This document shows positions 7,963-16,494 of a stretch of DNA of 64,000 bases, piece by piece. The stretch's first letter is position 1, and each line of letters begins with the position of its first letter. Under the pieces are notes generated by a model. The model saw nothing but the letters and a program-made list of their open reading frames with translations, did no database searches and was not told the DNA's origin. The DNA is from Lachnospiraceae bacterium (lineage in GTDB: Bacteria > Bacillota > Clostridia > Lachnospirales > Lachnospiraceae). The position numbers and the translations under genes are program-made. Location: the NCBI GenBank assembly GCA_017394885.1, contig JAFPWO010000013.1, positions 62,001 to 126,000 on the forward strand. Direction: 5' to 3'.

Positions 7963-9974
7963 TCTCCCGTGTACATCATGATGTTCCGGGCAGGATCTCC
8001 TGTTTCCCGGTCAACCATCGCAGCTGCCACCAGATTTCCGTTATGAAAAAACTCACAGTTGATAAGCCACATGTTGCCGACTTCCCAGTAAAAAGCTTCG
8101 TCCCAGCCGATCTTGTCTTCTGTCTCAAGATCTTCCGGGATCCCCAGCTGCGATTTGATATACGCGGTGAGTTCCGCAAGAGGATCCTCCTTCGCACTCA
8201 CCAAATCAGCGGACACCGGCTCGGAAAGACTGTACCAGGTGATCTCGGCGTCGTCCGGGATGTGTTCTGTCCAGAACTCATTTTTAGGAATCACTTCGAT
8301 CACACTGCCGTCCGGGGTGATATGGCGGTAAAAATCATTTCCTCCCCCTTCGGAAACCGGTTCAAAGACGTCTGTCTTTTCAACTACATATGTATTCTGC
8401 GGGAAGGAATAAAAAGTTACAGTATTGAATCCAGAGTTTCCCGATGTGATCCACATGGTACCGTCGGCTCCGATATAGAGCGATTCGTATTCTTTCAGGA
8501 TCTCGGGAAAAGGATGAAACGAGAATCTATTCACTTCATCATACGAATAGATCTCAAACGGGTTCCACCACATATTCTCTTCATCGTACAGCACCCTCAG
8601 CGCCAGAATCATTTCCGGGACTCCATCGGTATTGACGTCATACAGCCCGTACTGGATCTCCAGGCTTCCGTCTTTTGATTCTATTGCACTGCGGATGGCA
8701 CCGTAGCGAAGATACGGACTGCTTCCTTCCAACCCTTCGGCAAGGCAGCGGCGGTACCCTTCCAGAATCGCTTCATACTCTTCAACCCAAAACATATCAT
8801 CCGAAGACTCTTCTGTCGCTTCGGTTTCGATTTCGCTCATCGGCTCCGGTTCCGTGGGAATGGCAGACGTTTCTTCCGGCACTTCCGGTTCAGTCGGAGC
8901 CGGAGGTATATCCGGAACCGGAGGCGTTTCCGGGACGGGCCGCGTTTCCGGGATCTCCGTTTCTTCATACTGCGTCGTTGCTGCAGCGATCGCTTCCTGC
9001 TTTTTCTGCTGAATATGGCTGACCACGGCGGCTGTCCCGCCGCCAAGTACCGCCACACCGGCCAAAACAGCGATCAGTCTGGCCGCCGCCGCTTTTGCTG
9101 CCACGCGTGCCATGATTCCCTTCGCTGCGCCTTTTGCTGCTGTTTTCGCCGCGTATCCGGCCGCCTCTCTGGCGGCAGCTCCTGCGATATGACCAGCCGC
9201 TGTACCGACGGCCGCCTGATCGGCGGACTGAGCCAGGACAGTCTGAAGAACAGTCTGGGAAGGCAGTTCTCCTGCCTGAAAGTGCTGACGCAGAAGGAGC
9301 ATAAGGAGCGGGATCGGTGCCAGCCCGTACAGTTTGGTCCCCTTCTTCTCCAGTTCTTTCACTTGCGCTTCGATCTTTTTCCTGCCGTACTGCAGCCGGC
9401 TTTTGACCGTCGCTTCGGGGATTCCCAGTTCCGCGGCGATCTCTTTGACTGACAGCTGATCGTAGTAAAAAAGGGAAATGCAGGCGAGCTGCTCTTCCGG
9501 CAGAGAATCCAGGATCTCATTGATGAGCCGCGTTGTCTCACGGCGGTCGATCACCACCTCCGGAAGATTCTCCGGCCGCTCATCCTCAAACTCCAGCGCT
9601 TCCTCAGAATCATCCGATACCATATCGGAAAATACGATCGGCTTTGCCTGTCGAAGATAGTCCACTGCTTTATTGTGGGCAATACGTTTGATCCAAGGTT
9701 CAAATTTCCCGGCGTCCTGGAGCTGTTCCAGACTGGAAAACGCTTTTACATAACTGTCCTGCAGGATATCAAGCGCGGCGTCCTCATCCCTGACCAAAAA
9801 TTTAACCGTGTTATAAACGGCACTGTAGGTCCTGTTGTACAGATCGGACAAAGCAGACTGATCGCCGCCTTTTGCAGCATTAATCAGTTTCTCCGTCACG
9901 ATCTGGGCCCGCCCGCACTGCGGACAAAAAGACACTCCCTCCGGGATGATCGCTTTACAGTTGTAGCATTTCAT
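7959..9974 (-). CDS. ECF sigma factor with N-terminal zinc ribbon, membrane segment and extracytoplasmic C-terminal domain
   Basis: About 671 residues, more than three times a normal ECF sigma factor. It begins with a zinc ribbon (CYNC at 3-6, CPQC at 17-20), then sigma region 2 (about 28-110, with DILQDSYVKAF) and region 4 (about 155-210, with VKEIAAELGIPEATVKSRL). A short hydrophobic stretch and an Ala-rich region lead to one probable membrane helix (ARLIAVLAGVAVLGGGTAAVV). After it come a Pro/Thr/Glu-rich linker and a roughly 270-residue domain of unknown type. A membrane-tethered sigma factor whose outer domain senses a signal is my inference. The ATG at 9974 overlaps the small upstream gene; a TTG at 10007 is an alternative start. 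Confidence 0.85.
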   Translation of the reverse strand: MKCYNCKAIIPEGVSFCPQCGRAQIVTEKLINAAKGGDQSALSDLYNRTYSAVYNTVKFLVRDEDAALDILQDSYVKAFSSLEQLQDAGKFEPWIKRIAHNKAVDYLRQAKPIVFSDMVSDDSEEALEFEDERPENLPEVVIDRRETTRLINEILDSLPEEQLACISLFYYDQLSVKEIAAELGIPEATVKSRLQYGRKKIEAQVKELEKKGTKLYGLAPIPLLMLLLRQHFQAGELPSQTVLQTVLAQSADQAAVGTAAGHIAGAAAREAAGYAAKTAAKGAAKGIMARVAAKAAAARLIAVLAGVAVLGGGTAAVVSHIQQKKQEAIAAATTQYEETEIPETRPVPETPPVPDIPPAPTEPEVPEETSAIPTEPEPMSEIETEATEESSDDMFWVEEYEAILEGYRRCLAEGLEGSSPYLRYGAIRSAIESKDGSLEIQYGLYDVNTDGVPEMILALRVLYDEENMWWNPFEIYSYDEVNRFSFHPFPEILKEYESLYIGADGTMWITSGNSGFNTVTFYSFPQNTYVVEKTDVFEPVSEGGGNDFYRHITPDGSVIEVIPKNEFWTEHIPDDAEITWYSLSEPVSADLVSAKEDPLAELTAYIKSQLGIPEDLETEDKIGWDEAFYWEVGNMWLINCEFFHNGNLVAAAMVDRETGDPARNIMMYTGD

Positions 9975-10140
9975 CGGTCTTTGTCCGCCCCTCTTCCTTT
10001 TTCGCAAAACTGCCGCCTTCTTTCTTCAGCGACCGTAAAATCTCCAGAATCCTTCGCAGGAGCCGCCCGGCGACTCCCGGATCCAGCTCCTGAAACTCGA
10101 TCAAAATCCTGTACAGATAAGCAATATCGATCTGTCCCAC
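9955..10140 (-). CDS. Small protein encoded immediately upstream of the sigma factor
   Basis: A 61-residue frame starting GTG at 10140, with AGGAG 9 nt upstream, and overlapping the start of the sigma gene by 20 nt. The product (MGQIDIAYLYRILIEFQELD and on) is helical and charged, without cysteine or membrane segment. The overlap suggests translational coupling, and a small helical partner such as an anti-sigma or stabilising peptide is conceivable. I recognise no family; it could also be only a coupling frame. Confidence 0.5.
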   Translation of the reverse strand: MGQIDIAYLYRILIEFQELDPGVAGRLLRRILEILRSLKKEGGSFAKKEEGRTKTDEMLQL

Positions 10141-10233
10141 TGCCTTCACTCCTTTTTTTGTTTATCTGCTGATCAGACGAAAAGAAGAGGCGGCAGGATT
10201 TGTTTTGCCGTAAAAAACCTATATTTTACAGCT

Positions 10234-11367
10234 TTACTCGTCGTACTCCCCATACTCGCAGCCGATATGCGTGGCTTCGATCTCATCCACGATTTTCAGC
10301 CCGTCAGCTGTCTTGTCAAAGAGCTTTACGGTTCCTGTTCCGTTGCCGCCGTTCCAGAGGCGGTTATGTCTCTTGGAACCGTCCGGCGCTTCGTAATTCA
10401 CGAGAAGCATATCTTTTTTCAGACACTGCACTTCGGTCTCCATGACGGCATGGCTGTTCTCCTGCCGTACATGCCAGAACACAGCATCATCTGTCTCTTC
10501 AAAAGAGAACTCCGTTTTCACATTCAGCCAGAAGTGCGAGAAATTGAAATCGTATTCCTTACCCTCGTAGTAAAACACGCCCAGGAGCCGGCGGTCCAGC
10601 GGAACAAAATAAATCTTCGGCCGGCCGCCGCCGATATCAAATACACTGTTTTGCAGGATTTGCCTGGTCTTTTTGCTCTTCAGGCAGTTCGAAGAAAGCC
10701 ACACCCAGGGACTCGTGAAATCCCGGCCCCAGTTTTTATCGGCATAACCGTAGCATTTTTCAGGCGTCACGGTATAACTGCGGCCGCCATAGAGGATCGT
10801 TCCCTCGTAAACCGTTTTCATCCCCTCCGCATGCCAGTACATGGCAAAGGCTTCCGCATCGCGCAGCGGTCTGCTCGCACCGTATCCCACATTAAATGCG
10901 ATCTGCTTTTTCAACGTCAGATCCCAGGAAAACGTTCCGGCATCGCACATCCACTCGGGGTGGGCCGCGGCCTCTTCCGGAGTGACTGTGATATGCCCTT
11001 TCAGCGCAGTCTCGCAGGCCAGACAGTCTCCCGCCTCGATCCGGTACGGCGCTTCTCCGTGCAGCGTAACATCTTTCCAGGCAAAGAACCGATGCAGCTG
11101 CGCGTGATCCTCGCCCCAGGTCCCGGCCTTGACCATCAGATAGGAAGGACGCTTCCCGGCCGCTTTGTTCTCCGGCAGCTGCCCGAGAACCGGTTCTTCC
11201 TCCGCAAGCGCAGGGTTACAGACAAAAAACTCGATAAAGAACGCTTTATCCTCCCCGGTCTCCGCATCCTGCGCAGTAAAAGAATGCCACCACCAGTCAT
11301 AGCCGCAGGAGGCTAACGGCCCGTGCAGCATGCACGCATCACGCGAGATATCATGATGATCGATCAT
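10234..11367 (-). CDS. Tocopherol cyclase-like / AttH-type lipocalin-fold protein
   Basis: A 377-residue soluble protein rich in Trp and Tyr. YGYADKNWGRDFTSPWVWLSSNCL (opening at about residue 220) is the characteristic motif of the tocopherol cyclase-like family, with the DKNWG and W-x-W-x-x-N core. These proteins have a paired lipocalin-like barrel and bind or cyclise hydrophobic ligands; in anaerobic bacteria no tocopherol is made, so the ligand is unknown. There is no signal peptide. It follows the P-loop protein gene by 14 nt, with AAAGGAG before its ATG, and so is likely the last gene of the run that starts with corA. Confidence 0.7.
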   Translation of the reverse strand: MIDHHDISRDACMLHGPLASCGYDWWWHSFTAQDAETGEDKAFFIEFFVCNPALAEEEPVLGQLPENKAAGKRPSYLMVKAGTWGEDHAQLHRFFAWKDVTLHGEAPYRIEAGDCLACETALKGHITVTPEEAAAHPEWMCDAGTFSWDLTLKKQIAFNVGYGASRPLRDAEAFAMYWHAEGMKTVYEGTILYGGRSYTVTPEKCYGYADKNWGRDFTSPWVWLSSNCLKSKKTRQILQNSVFDIGGGRPKIYFVPLDRRLLGVFYYEGKEYDFNFSHFWLNVKTEFSFEETDDAVFWHVRQENSHAVMETEVQCLKKDMLLVNYEAPDGSKRHNRLWNGGNGTGTVKLFDKTADGLKIVDEIEATHIGCEYGEYDE

Positions 11368-11381
11368 GTAAATTTGCTCCT

Positions 11382-11933
11382 TTACAGCCCGAATGTATCT
11401 TTGATCCGCGCCGCCGCCTCCGCCGCGGGAAGGGCAGAATTATCGAGACGAAGGTAGTTTTCAAAGGGGATCTCACCCTCTAAACTTTCCAGGCGATGTT
11501 TGCTGTCTTCCCGCAGCAGCCGTTCCCGGGAAGCCTCCAGATCCTGCTTGGAGCGCTTGTTTTTCAGCCGGTTCTCCGTCCCGTTTCTTTCCAGACGGAT
11601 CGCCTGCGGCGCCTCCAGCTCCACATAATAGAACTGTGTCCCATACGGTTCAAAGATTTCCTTTACATGGGCGATATAATCCCAGTCCTCCTGCATATCG
11701 AAGGCCCACATGAAGGTAAAGATCATGCCGTACTGCCCGGATGCCGCAAAGTTCCGGAAGATCACGTCGCGCAGTTCGATCACCGTCTGGCCGTCCCGGT
11801 ACCCGAAAATATCGATGACCGGCTCGATCATCATATGGTTGTGAAATAGCCGTAGATCCGTGATCTTTGCCAGCTCCTGGCCGACCGTCATTTTTCCGAC
11901 GGCGCCGCTTCCGATAAGAAATACCAGTTTCAT
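11382..11933 (-). CDS. P-loop kinase-like ATPase
   Basis: A 183-residue protein beginning MKLVFLIGSGAVGKMTVGQ, with a Walker A loop GSGAVGKMT at residues 8-16. The rest resembles small nucleoside or shikimate kinase-type P-loop proteins: a putative lid region rich in Arg and Lys (RLERNGTENRLKNKRSKQD) lies at about 112-131. It is probably a phosphotransferase acting on a small molecule, but the substrate is not evident. It lies between a large secreted protein gene and the tocopherol cyclase-like gene on the same strand. Confidence 0.7.
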   Translation of the reverse strand: MKLVFLIGSGAVGKMTVGQELAKITDLRLFHNHMMIEPVIDIFGYRDGQTVIELRDVIFRNFAASGQYGMIFTFMWAFDMQEDWDYIAHVKEIFEPYGTQFYYVELEAPQAIRLERNGTENRLKNKRSKQDLEASRERLLREDSKHRLESLEGEIPFENYLRLDNSALPAAEAAARIKDTFGL

Positions 11934-11967
11934 AAAATGCCTCTTGCAGCAACGGAATTCCTTCCTG

Positions 11968-14900
11968 TCAGTTCTTCGTGATCCGGATGGTATAGTTGTC
12001 GATATTTATGACCAGGAAGCTGTAGCCGTCCGCGTCCTTCTGCAGGCTCTGGGTATTGAGATTCCCGGAAAGCTCTGTGATGATCCCCGCGGAAAGCCCC
12101 AGCAGCGGCGAATTCAGGATCGCGTCCTTGATCGCGATCCACTCTGCAGTCTGCGTCCAGGTGCCCGCGGTTGTCTCGATATAAACGATCGCGCCGGCGG
12201 GATCCGTATGGATCGACAGCTGCGCATTGTCATGCCCCGGCGCGGTATAGAGGATCTGATAACTGCCGTCGTCGCTCAGGTTCTCCCGTTCCATGGCAAA
12301 GCTGTAGCCGGTGGTTTTGGAGAGGTAGTCGATCTCCGCCCGGGCCGCCTTAACCGCCGGCTCGTTCTCGGCCTCTTCCAGTTTCCGCAGCTCTTCTTCC
12401 ACCTCCGCCTTGGCCAGCCGCTCCTTCTTATCGATCCGGGCCAGCTTCTCCTTGGCCCGCTCCCGGATGGCGACGTAGCCGTCTTCCAGCGCCTCGGCCA
12501 GCCAGGTCGCATCCTCCATCTGAATGTGAACGTTCTCATACTGGACCCGGTCAAAGATCAGATGGCAGATCTCTTCCCGGTAATCGCCGCCCAACGAGAA
12601 GATCGTATGGCGGATATCCATATCACGGGTGTGCATTATTTCATTGGCGTCGGCCCGGGGAAGCGCCTGGCCCCAGGAACCGCCGGCCACATAATCGAAG
12701 ACCAGCTTTCCGTCCTCCGGATGGAAAAGGGCGGTCTGGCTCGGGCCGTAGGTCGTATTGTCGTCCATGTGGGAATACCCGGCAAAATAGGTGACTTTAT
12801 CCCACTGGTACGCGACAATATCGACTGAACCGAAGCTGACCTCTTCCATGACCGCAGCCGTCACCGGCCCGTCGGCATGCACCACTTCTCCGTCCACCAG
12901 CTCATACAGGTCCAGATTGGCCGCCACACAGCTGCCGCTGGGAAAGACAAGGCTGCCGACCGTTCCAGCAATATCCTGCTCCGTGATCGTGACCGTCACC
13001 ATTTCGGGAGAGCCGTCCTTATCCAGATCGTCCACGAGCGCGCTCAGAAGGCCGGATCCTTTTCGGATATCTTTATTCTCAAGCTCCGTGACAAAGTCCG
13101 CGCCGTCGCACACCCCTATCTTCGGAACGACTTTGCTTCTCAGGTATTTATAGAACAGCTCGGCGAGGTCTTTCGTCATCGAAGTTCTGAAATAAACATA
13201 GTTTTCTTTCTCATTGATAAACGACTCCTCCGCCCACTCAGAACACTCCATATAATCCTGTCCGTCCTGATCCTTCGCATTGAATGTAAAGGTATAGTCG
13301 TACCGGTTGTCCAGCTTCAGCTCCCACTCGCCGTCCGCATTCGTGGAGGCAACGGCAAAAGGCGTCTCGGTATCTTTGCCCCGGTACACTTTGATCTCAG
13401 CGCCGGAGACCGGCTCCTTCGTCTCCTCATCATAGACCAGGCCGCCGATATAGCAGGTGCGCCAGATGCTTTCCCCGAATTCCTCCCGGACTTTTCCCGC
13501 TTCGATGCCGGTCTCTTTTCCTTCCGTCCGCGCGGAAAGCTGTTCGTCGTATCTGTCGCTCGATTCGATAAAGCAGATCTGGAACATATCATTCAGCATG
13601 ACCCGCTGCATCTGTTCCGCGGTTTCCGAATTCACAAAATCCGGATCCGCATTTTTATTCATGGAGAAAATATAGGCGATATTCCGCAGATTGATCTTCA
13701 GGTCGAAGATGGCCCAGGCCCGCAGCTCATCCAGCGTTTCCTGGCTGGCGAAGCCCTGCTCCGCGATCTCCTTTCTCGCATGGCTGTAGGCAATATCATA
13801 GCAGGTCTTGGATACGGTCTCGATATCCATCAGGCATTTGACCATATAGGTCTGCTCCCCGGTATCCATCCAGTCGTACGCCAGCATATCGGCGACCGTA
13901 AAGCCCAGCCCTAAAACAGCGACAAAAGGACCGACCGGGGAATGGGAAATCAGCACTTTTGCTACAATCTTGGCCATATCCACCGTATACGCAAAGGCTG
14001 CCGCAGCAAAAGGGTTATTCGCTTCCCCGATAACACTTTCCGCCGCTTTCTTTATCCGTTTGACACTCTCTTTGGAAGAAGAAAAAGGTTCGAGATCCGC
14101 ATCCGCCAGAAGGCCTAAACCCTCCACCATGTTTTCCTGCAGATCCTGGCTCCGGTAATAGACCTCATATAGATTGATGCCGGCCATATACATATCGGCG
14201 CCGACCCCGATATACTCGCCTACCTTATCCGCATCCTTGATCAGGCGGCTCAGGGTAAACCCTGTCTCCTGCGGAGCGTTGAGCAGCGGGAGCCGCACGA
14301 TCATCGCTTTCCAGGTCGCTTCATCAAGCTTTTCCAGGATATCCGCCAGTTCGAACGCATTATTGGGGAACTGGATCAGATCCGACATTTCACTGACCCA
14401 GGCAGGCGTCCACTGATAATTGAAAAAGCCCAGTTCCTCTTCGACCGCCTTGCCGGAAACGTCCAGCAGATACTCCTGATCGGAGGCGGCCAGCGTATAC
14501 AGCGCCTTCTTGTACTGGTCGTAGTCCATCCAGTCGGCGCCCCACATTCCCAGAAGGATGCGGGGATCAAAACCGTCATTGATGATCATGCCCAGCGTGA
14601 CCTGCGCCGTCGTCCCGATACCTCCGTACTGAATATTGAGGCGCTGTTTGGAAAGCCGGACGTTTTCCAGATACCCGGAGAAATCCTCCAGCGTGCTCAT
14701 CAGATCCATCGCTTCCGCCGGCAGCACCACCAGAACGTCCTGCCCGCTTTTGTCGTCAATATAGAAAGAAGCGCGCAGGAAATACAGAAGATAGATCAGG
14801 GAATACCAGCGGTTTCCCTCCTTGTCTTTATACGTTGGGATCTGAAAATCCATATGAGAACTCAGCCCTTCTTCGCTGATCCGCAGATCGAGCAGGGTCC

Positions 14901-15195
14901 AGATCTCTTCCCCTTCCCGGTAGAACTCCCAGCCGTCGTTGAGCTTCCCTGCCGTAAAGCCGGCCAGGGCGGCGCCGTCTTCGGCGCGGACATAGATTTT
15001 CTCATTATCAAAAAGCATGCCCTCCATGGTCTGGATGGCAGAGCTTCCCATCATGCGGTATTCAAATTCTCCGAGGATGGCTTCCGGCTTCTCCGGCTCC
15101 ATTTTAGCCAGGGCCTTCGGGCCGGGCAGGATTCCGAAAAGAAGCGAAAACGATAACAGGAAGCAGATCATTTTTTTACCCGACTGTTTCTTCAC
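11968..15195 (-). CDS. Large secreted protein with a carboxypeptidase-regulatory/CnaB-like domain
   Basis: A 1075-residue protein with a clear signal peptide (KKMICFLLSFSLLFGILPG, cleavage probably after ALA at residue 30). The first 550 residues are mostly helical and unlike any family I can name. From about residue 590 there is a beta-sandwich of the carboxypeptidase-regulatory/CnaB kind (GGLVYDEETKEPVSGAEIKVY). A charged, coiled-coil-like stretch lies at about 895-945. There is no LPxTG or lipobox, so it is secreted or held by other means. The start overlaps the end of the preceding lipoprotein gene by 20 nt, indicating coupling. Function unknown; a surface or periplasm-facing role is inferred. 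Confidence 0.7.
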   Translation of the reverse strand: MKKQSGKKMICFLLSFSLLFGILPGPKALAKMEPEKPEAILGEFEYRMMGSSAIQTMEGMLFDNEKIYVRAEDGAALAGFTAGKLNDGWEFYREGEEIWTLLDLRISEEGLSSHMDFQIPTYKDKEGNRWYSLIYLLYFLRASFYIDDKSGQDVLVVLPAEAMDLMSTLEDFSGYLENVRLSKQRLNIQYGGIGTTAQVTLGMIINDGFDPRILLGMWGADWMDYDQYKKALYTLAASDQEYLLDVSGKAVEEELGFFNYQWTPAWVSEMSDLIQFPNNAFELADILEKLDEATWKAMIVRLPLLNAPQETGFTLSRLIKDADKVGEYIGVGADMYMAGINLYEVYYRSQDLQENMVEGLGLLADADLEPFSSSKESVKRIKKAAESVIGEANNPFAAAAFAYTVDMAKIVAKVLISHSPVGPFVAVLGLGFTVADMLAYDWMDTGEQTYMVKCLMDIETVSKTCYDIAYSHARKEIAEQGFASQETLDELRAWAIFDLKINLRNIAYIFSMNKNADPDFVNSETAEQMQRVMLNDMFQICFIESSDRYDEQLSARTEGKETGIEAGKVREEFGESIWRTCYIGGLVYDEETKEPVSGAEIKVYRGKDTETPFAVASTNADGEWELKLDNRYDYTFTFNAKDQDGQDYMECSEWAEESFINEKENYVYFRTSMTKDLAELFYKYLRSKVVPKIGVCDGADFVTELENKDIRKGSGLLSALVDDLDKDGSPEMVTVTITEQDIAGTVGSLVFPSGSCVAANLDLYELVDGEVVHADGPVTAAVMEEVSFGSVDIVAYQWDKVTYFAGYSHMDDNTTYGPSQTALFHPEDGKLVFDYVAGGSWGQALPRADANEIMHTRDMDIRHTIFSLGGDYREEICHLIFDRVQYENVHIQMEDATWLAEALEDGYVAIRERAKEKLARIDKKERLAKAEVEEELRKLEEAENEPAVKAARAEIDYLSKTTGYSFAMERENLSDDGSYQILYTAPGHDNAQLSIHTDPAGAIVYIETTAGTWTQTAEWIAIKDAILNSPLLGLSAGIITELSGNLNTQSLQKDADGYSFLVINIDNYTIRITKN

Positions 15196-15883
15196 TGCTC
15201 TCTCCTTCCTCCAGCTGCTGCAGATAGCTCCGCAGACCGCCGGTCAGCGCGTCGGTCAGTTCCGGCGTCATGACGATCTCCTGCGACGTCACATAGTCCA
15301 GGACCATGACCTCGATCTCGAAGTGCATCTGCTCCGCGTCCGCCGATCCGAGCTTTTCTGTCAGCATTTTCAGCGCCTCTGCGGAGTCTGTTTTCTCCGT
15401 CAGTTCTTTTTCTACGGCTTCATAGGCGGCCTGAAAACCCGCACTATCAATGTCCACCTTCACAGCGGCATAGGCGGTCTCTCCGTCTTTTTGAACCAGC
15501 GAGGTCTCTCCGACGGTAAAGCGGATATTTTTGGCGATCTCCGCCTGAAGCGCCGGATAATCCAGCGTCGCCGCCTGATGCAGATACTGCGATGCCTGCG
15601 GATCGCAGCTGCGGTAGAGGCTTAAAAAGGCTTCCACGACCCGCGGCGCGCCTTCTTCCAGCGGCAGTGCGGCGATGGCTTCCTGCGGCAGGATGGCCGG
15701 CTCTTCCTCTGTACTCTCTGCGGTTTCTTCCGCCGTATCTGCCGGCTGCGCCGTGCTTTCGGCCGCAGATGCTTCTGCGAATCCTTCCGTCGTTGCGTCG
15801 ACCCGGCCGCAGCCGGCCGCGGCCCGGCAAACCAGGACGAGCGCGCTCAGAAAAGCGATTATTTTGATATGTCGGATATGCAT
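15176..15883 (-). CDS. Putative lipoprotein, DUF5105-like
   Basis: A 235-residue protein with an N-terminal hydrophobic segment and a weak lipobox (RAAAGC, Cys about 25), followed by a Glu/Thr/Ala-rich linker and a globular helical-plus-beta domain (EAFLSLYRSCDPQASQYLHQ onward) like the DUF5105 or DUF4878 lipoprotein domains of Clostridia. The ATG at 15883 is preferred because GGAGAGG stands 9 nt upstream; the ATG at 15892 abuts that site. It overlaps the large secreted protein gene, so the two products may work together at the cell surface. Confidence 0.65.
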   Translation of the reverse strand: MHIRHIKIIAFLSALVLVCRAAAGCGRVDATTEGFAEASAAESTAQPADTAEETAESTEEEPAILPQEAIAALPLEEGAPRVVEAFLSLYRSCDPQASQYLHQAATLDYPALQAEIAKNIRFTVGETSLVQKDGETAYAAVKVDIDSAGFQAAYEAVEKELTEKTDSAEALKMLTEKLGSADAEQMHFEIEVMVLDYVTSQEIVMTPELTDALTGGLRSYLQQLEEGESSEETVG

Positions 15884-15906
15884 CGATATCATCCTCTCCT
15901 TCCCGT

Positions 15907-16494
15907 TTATTCACTCCATTCCAGCCAGAAGCGGACGGTCACTTCCCCGTCCCCGAGAACGCGGAGCAGCTCCTCCTTCGTCACGTCTGCGATCCGGGCC
16001 AGCCGGGTAAATTCCCAGGTGTTTTCGTCATAATAAATGGTGATCTGATTGCCCTGATACAAGATGATATCGCCGGGCACGGTCGTGATTTTCCCGTCAT
16101 TTCGGGGCAGGTCCCAGGGAAGCGGGCCGACCTTCTCAAAACTGCCGTAATCGTGCATCACGATCTCGACCGATCCTTCTTTCAGCTTTTCAAAGAAAGC
16201 TTCCGCGGAGGAATTATTTTCCAGCCTCGGATAATAGGTTTTCCCGTTCACCTCCATGACCAGCGTTGCCGTCGGCCTGACAAAGGCATCATCCGATTCT
16301 TCCGGCCCGGCGCTGGTACTGCTTTCTCCCGCCGTCTGTTGTTCCTCCGTGGCTGTCAGCGACTCCTTTTCCGTCGGAGGATCACTCTCCGTGGTCCCGT
16401 CCCCCCCGGAACAGCCTGTCAGGAAAAAGACAGCCCCCGCCAACAGCCATATAAATAAACTTTTCTTCATCACCATCTTACTTCGCGTTTTCAT
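15907..16494 (-). CDS. Putative lipoprotein of unknown function
   Basis: A 195-residue protein with a positively charged start, a hydrophobic core and a strong lipobox (FFLTGC, Cys about 27), then a Thr/Glu/Ser-rich linker of some 45 residues and a globular C-terminal domain. The start at 16494 has GGAGAGG at 6 nt, although this overlaps the 3' end of the preceding gene by 17 nt; ATG codons at 16476 and 16470 lack such a site. I recognise no domain. It is one of two consecutive lipoproteins encoded before the large secreted protein. Confidence 0.65.
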   Translation of the reverse strand: MKTRSKMVMKKSLFIWLLAGAVFFLTGCSGGDGTTESDPPTEKESLTATEEQQTAGESSTSAGPEESDDAFVRPTATLVMEVNGKTYYPRLENNSSAEAFFEKLKEGSVEIVMHDYGSFEKVGPLPWDLPRNDGKITTVPGDIILYQGNQITIYYDENTWEFTRLARIADVTKEELLRVLGDGEVTVRFWLEWSE

